The position numbers and the translations under genes were made by a program. Source: Vicugna pacos (taxonomy: Eukaryota; Chordata; Mammalia; Artiodactyla; Camelidae). Taken from it: a stretch of 64,000 nt of DNA. This document shows, piece by piece, positions 60,431 to 64,000 of the stretch. Position 1 is the first letter of the stretch; each line of letters starts with the position of its first letter. The notes beneath the pieces were generated by a model that worked only from the letters and a program-made list of their open reading frames with translations, was not told the DNA's origin and did not search any database. The stretch lies in assembly GCF_048564905.1 (NCBI RefSeq), contig NC_132996.1:53046501-53110500 (forward strand), written 5' to 3'.

Positions 60431-61999
60431 TGAGTTGATAAGAGTTGAGGCTGACTCCTAAGTTTTCACTTCACAGTCTTCTCTTCCACCCTCTGAGGGT
60501 AAAGCTGTATAGAGAAAAACATGTGGACAGGCTGTTGAGATGTGTGTGGAACTTCCTAACATAATATGATAATGTAGGAATTTTCATTCTTTATTAAATA
60601 CATCTTCTCTGATTTATGACACTTCTCAAGCCGCGTGCTGTCTTCCCCCTTTTCAAGTTAAGACCTATGGATCATTTAATAATACTATCACTTTGCAATA
60701 GGCCAGCCTCCTTCTCATTCATCTCAGCATCTGAAAGAGGTTTTAAGCCAGTCATCCAAATAGTGGTGGTGCTCACAGCACCTATCACAGACATAGAAAT
60801 CGCCTAATAAATGTCTGGAATTGAAAAGGGATTTAGGGCCATGGCGCTCCGTGTGGTCTGCAGTCCTGTGTGGTTCTGTGAATTGTCTGTGACAGGTCCA
60901 CGGTAAGATAAGTTTGGAAATAGAGAATAAACATGTAGAGACTTACAGCAAATTGAAATTGCTGTGACATCCAAGTAGCATTTCATTTTTCCAGTAGTTT
61001 ACTTTTATTCTATTTTATAAAACATCCATTTAAGATGGACTGGAAATTAAACTGACAAAAACAAAAAAAAAAAAGACCTATTGGTTTTCCACCCCCAAAC
61101 AGTTTAAGAAGCACTGATTAGGACAACAGACTATGTCATTGCCTTTCCAAGTGAGGGAAGTGGATGTGGTCACATCACATGGCAGGTCAGGTACTGGAGG
61201 GGAACAGAGCTGGTTCTTGCTCTTTCCTGCTTGGCTTGTTCCAATCACAAGTGGGTTCTGGGGTGTCCAGGGCTCTCCTGATGTGTGTAACCTCTGTGGG
61301 GATCTGAAAAGCTGAGACGAGAAGCCAGTGGAGGAATTCCAGGAATGTACATGGTGGAGAAGATGAAACCGGTTGGATAAGTGATTGAAAACCCATGTGT
61401 AGAGAGGACCAATTTGATCTATTTCTCCTCTAGAAGCCACTCCTAAGGGGTGACTTGAAATTGGTTTTGCATTTCAGAAAGCCATAAAATTTGGAGTTGG
61501 AAGGCACTTCCTGAGACTGTTTGGTTCCATTCCCTCGTTTTCAGATGAAGTAACTCATATCCTAAGGATAGCTTCCGAGAGGGAAAATTCTCGTCGGGCC
61601 CAGACGCCAAGGGTAAAGGGCGCTGGCTGATCCTGTCCACCAAAAACCAAGCCAGGAATGGTGGGCAGCTTTGCATGAGGCTCATTTTTCAGTGTGGTGA
61701 TTTTGATCAGCTTTCTTCACAAACCCACATCTCTGTGAAACTGGAGCTTGGAAACCTGTTTTTAGCCCCTTGCTTTGACATGAACCGAAGATCCGTTGAG
61801 CTGTGAAGTTGGCCTGGAAAAATACCATGGCATGCTTCCTCAGTCTGCACATCTGTGGTTGGAAATATTTGCCAAGAAAACTTCACGAGGTGCCTTTCCC
61901 GAGGAAACCAAGCAACGTGCGTGATTTGTCAGCGCCCACTCCTTATCCATTTCCAATAGAATTTTACGAGCCTTTACTTGTTTTGCTGAGGGTCGTCAG
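60431..61999. other. Intergenic sequence, nothing firmly recognised
   Basis: A possible ancient repeat scrap lies at 61460-61590 (gagttggaaggcacttcctg, then cgttttcagatgaagtaac). The 120-codon antisense frame at 61078-61440 has no recognisable content. Confidence 0.45.
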
Positions 62000-62210
62000 G
62001 GCGCAGTGGGGAAGAGGATGAGTTCTGGGGTCAGGAGGACCAGGGTTTGAGTTCAGCAAGTCTTAGCTGGGTGATAGTATGGATAGTGGACCTTCTGTTG
62101 GGTTGATTTGCTCTTCTTCACATGGGGTGATATTATTTACTTTGCAGTGTTGTGAGGTTGAAAAGGGATGATACGAGTAAGCACTTAGCAGGGTGCCAAG
62201 TCACCAAATA
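62000..62210 (+). mobile_element. MIR SINE
   Basis: gcgcagtggggaagaggatg, then ccagggtttgagttcagcaa (B-box-like), ttgtgaggttgaaaagggat and taagcacttagcagggtgcc, in MIR order. Confidence 0.72.
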
Positions 62211-62849
62211 ATGACTCCATTGTGAGTTGTTGTAGGCAGATGTTGTATCTGGTGAGGGGAGGGGGTAAAGAATGCAGAGCATCAGGTGGTGAGCTAGGCT
62301 GCCCAGTCAAGTCCAGTGTGAGGACGATTGGTTACTCCAATGTGACAACAGACACCAAATCTCCAGAGCTTACTAGATACTGAATGTGGAAGGGGGACCC
62401 TAGACAGGAGCTGTTGGTCTGCAAATGCCTTCATCTGCTGGGTGGGCTTCCTCCCAAGCAGGGATTAGAAGTGATGGCAACGCATCTCGGAAATCTGAGA
62501 GTGAGCCCGAACTCCCAGGCATGGGTCTCCATCCCAGGGGCTCATTTGTGGGAAAGTAGGATGTGGGTGTGTCTGTGAAAGTCGATCACAGCAGAGGACA
62601 CTGAGCCAAGTAGAAATGTTAAATGCAAGCAGGTGAGGATGATGGAGATGTGGCTTAGAAATCGAGACAGAGGCCAGGCCATTTACTGACAAAAAGGAAG
62701 CTGGGTCTCCAAGGAGGACAGATATCTATGGCCAGGATTTGAATGTGGTGGGAGGCTCTTGATTTTTTACCCTCATGTCCCAGAAGACAATGTTTCGTCA
62801 AGTAGCACTCAATAAGCACGCCAGCCTTCACCAGCATGCATGGTTTGGG
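62211..62849. other. Intergenic sequence, nothing recognised
   Basis: Mixed composition, short frames only. Confidence 0.5.
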
Positions 62850-63005
62850 GCAAATTTTTCAGCCTCTCCGTGTCTCATTTTCTTAAGGCATAAATTGAGC
62901 TCATTCTTGTCTTGCTGGCTTGTTGTGAGGACCAGAGAAAATACACATCAAGTGTCTAGCCCGGTGCCTGGTATGTGCCAGATGGTTGAAATAGTACCTG
63001 CAACT
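62850..63005 (+). mobile_element. MIR SINE, 3' part
   Basis: cagcctctccgtgtctcatt, ggcttgttgtgaggaccaga and gtctagcccggtgcctggta, in MIR order. The head is missing or too diverged. Confidence 0.65.
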
Positions 63006-63504
63006 TTTACAGTGCCTGTTCTGGTTCCTACGGGATACAAAGGCCCTAGAAGTTGAGTGGTCTGGAAAGATGTGCGCATGACAGTCCTTTCAAAGCCCCA
63101 GGAAAGAAAATGGTTTACTTAGACCAACCTTTCCAGAGGTGAGTTCCTTAGACTATCAAGGCCTTGAGATGCTCTGTAATAAAAAGCTTCTATGATCAAA
63201 TGTTGAAAATATCTCCTTTCCCCATCCCGTCCCTCCCCACTTTTCTTCTCCCTTTCCTGCCTCCTGGAATACCCCTAAGATTTGGGGGGTTTTGACTAAG
63301 GAACACTAAGACCTACATTGAATGGCTGAATAATCCAACACAGGGACTCATCTAATAACATCCCTACAGTTTTCCATCATCAGTTATTTAAATGGAAAAA
63401 AATTGTCTAGACAAGAATGTCCAGTCTGATTCTTGGTTAATACATCTGAAAAATAGCTTTCTCTTTGGTGGATTAGTGTGACTCTGATTGGATTTTCTGG
63501 AGCA
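63006..63504. other. Intergenic sequence, nothing recognised
   Basis: Pyrimidine-rich patch at 63205-63265, otherwise unremarkable. Confidence 0.5.
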
Positions 63505-63720
63505 ATGTTTCTCAAACACTAATGCACATGCACATCTCCCAGGGAACTTGTTAAAATATGGATTATGGACCAATAGTTCTGGGTTGGGGCCTGAAATGAT
63601 TCTAACAAGCTCCTTGGTGATGCTTGTTGGAAAAGCAGAGTCTCAGGCCTCACCCTAGATTTACTGATGATTATTTCACAGTATTTCCAGGTGATTCATA
63701 TGCACATAAAAGTTTGAGAA
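63505..63720 (+). mobile_element. MER5A-type hAT MITE
   Basis: caatgtttctcaaacactaa, then cagggaacttgttaaaatat, gttctgggttggggcctgaa, attctaacaagctccttggt and a terminal aaagtttgagaagca. The two ends are roughly complementary (tttctcaaac versus gtttgagaag), as expected for terminal inverted repeats. Confidence 0.8.
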
Positions 63721-63736
63721 GCATAGGCTTCTCAGA

Positions 63737-63952
63737 GTTTCTCAAATCTTAGCTCTATCGACATTCTGGGCTGACGGTTCTCTATTGAGGGGCTGTTCTG
63801 TGCACTGTAGGATGCTTACATCATCTTTGGCTTCTGCCCACTAGACACCAGGAGCACTCCCCTTCCAATCATGACAAGCAAACATTTCTCCAGGAATTGA
63901 TGTACGTGCTCTGGTGGGCAAAACTTACCCCAGTTGAGAGCTGCTGGTGTAG
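63737..63952 (+). mobile_element. MER20 (hAT-Charlie MITE)
   Basis: tcgacattctgggctgacgg, then ggggctgttctgtgcactgt, tctgcccactagacaccagg, aaacatttctccaggaattg and ccccagttgagagctgctgg, in MER20 order, about 215 bases. Confidence 0.85.
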
Positions 63953-64000
63953 ATCCATCAAGTTATCTCATATTTCTGTTCCTGGGCCATTTGGAGATTT

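Noticed and set aside
1-64000. CRISPR arrays, bacterial operons, tRNA or rRNA genes
   Set aside because: No regularly spaced repeats of that type and no intact tRNA or rRNA folds were seen. The tRNA-like pieces are heads of MIR SINEs, and the composition and splice structure are mammalian.

Overview
This is a stretch of mammalian nuclear DNA holding most of one protein-coding gene, on the + strand. Six exons between 13.2 and 53.6 kb join in frame into a 261-residue protein that I recognise as IFTAP (intraflagellar transport-associated protein; C11orf74 in human, NWC in mouse). All the flanking splice sites are GT/AG. The repeats point to a placental mammal: MIR, L2, MER5A, MER20, MLT1-type LTRs and L1 are present, and I see no Alu, rodent B1, carnivore tRNA-Lys SINE or ruminant BovB/BovA. 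The youngest L1 3' ends (3.7-4.5 kb, 23.7-24.4 kb, 26.0-26.2 kb) look like those I remember from camelids, so an artiodactyl of the camel/alpaca group is my best guess, from memory and not from a search.

Layout. 1-13.2 kb is intron or 5' sequence of IFTAP with three L1 pieces, TG microsatellites and a probable class I endogenous retrovirus LTR (about 8.7-9.65 kb). The first coding exon lies at 13.2 kb, carries the start codon and has a six-codon upstream ORF just before it. A 20.8 kb intron follows, with an L1 reverse-transcriptase fragment, a MIR split by an MLT1 LTR, a local duplication invaded by L1, and nested L1s. Three exons lie close together at 34.2, 35.6 and 37.0 kb. An 8.5 kb intron holds a long TTTC/TTCC tract, a decayed hAT transposase remnant and a CpG-rich, homeodomain-site-rich block at 44.8 kb. 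The exon at 45.6 kb contains a GCC/ACC triplet tract coding for alanine and threonine. The last exon, stop codon and poly(A) signal lie at 53.4-53.6 kb. From 53.6 to 64 kb I see only intergenic sequence with L2, MIR, MER5A and MER20 relics.

The promoter and first non-coding exon(s) of IFTAP are not recognisable here and probably lie upstream of the window. In mammals IFTAP is divergent from RAG2, and RAG enhancers known from mouse lie on the IFTAP side of RAG2. This window may therefore hold distal RAG control DNA, but I cannot place such an element by sequence alone. Apart from IFTAP, no open reading frame in the window looks like a real gene. Repeat boundaries are by eye and good to tens of bases, except where target-site duplications fix them.
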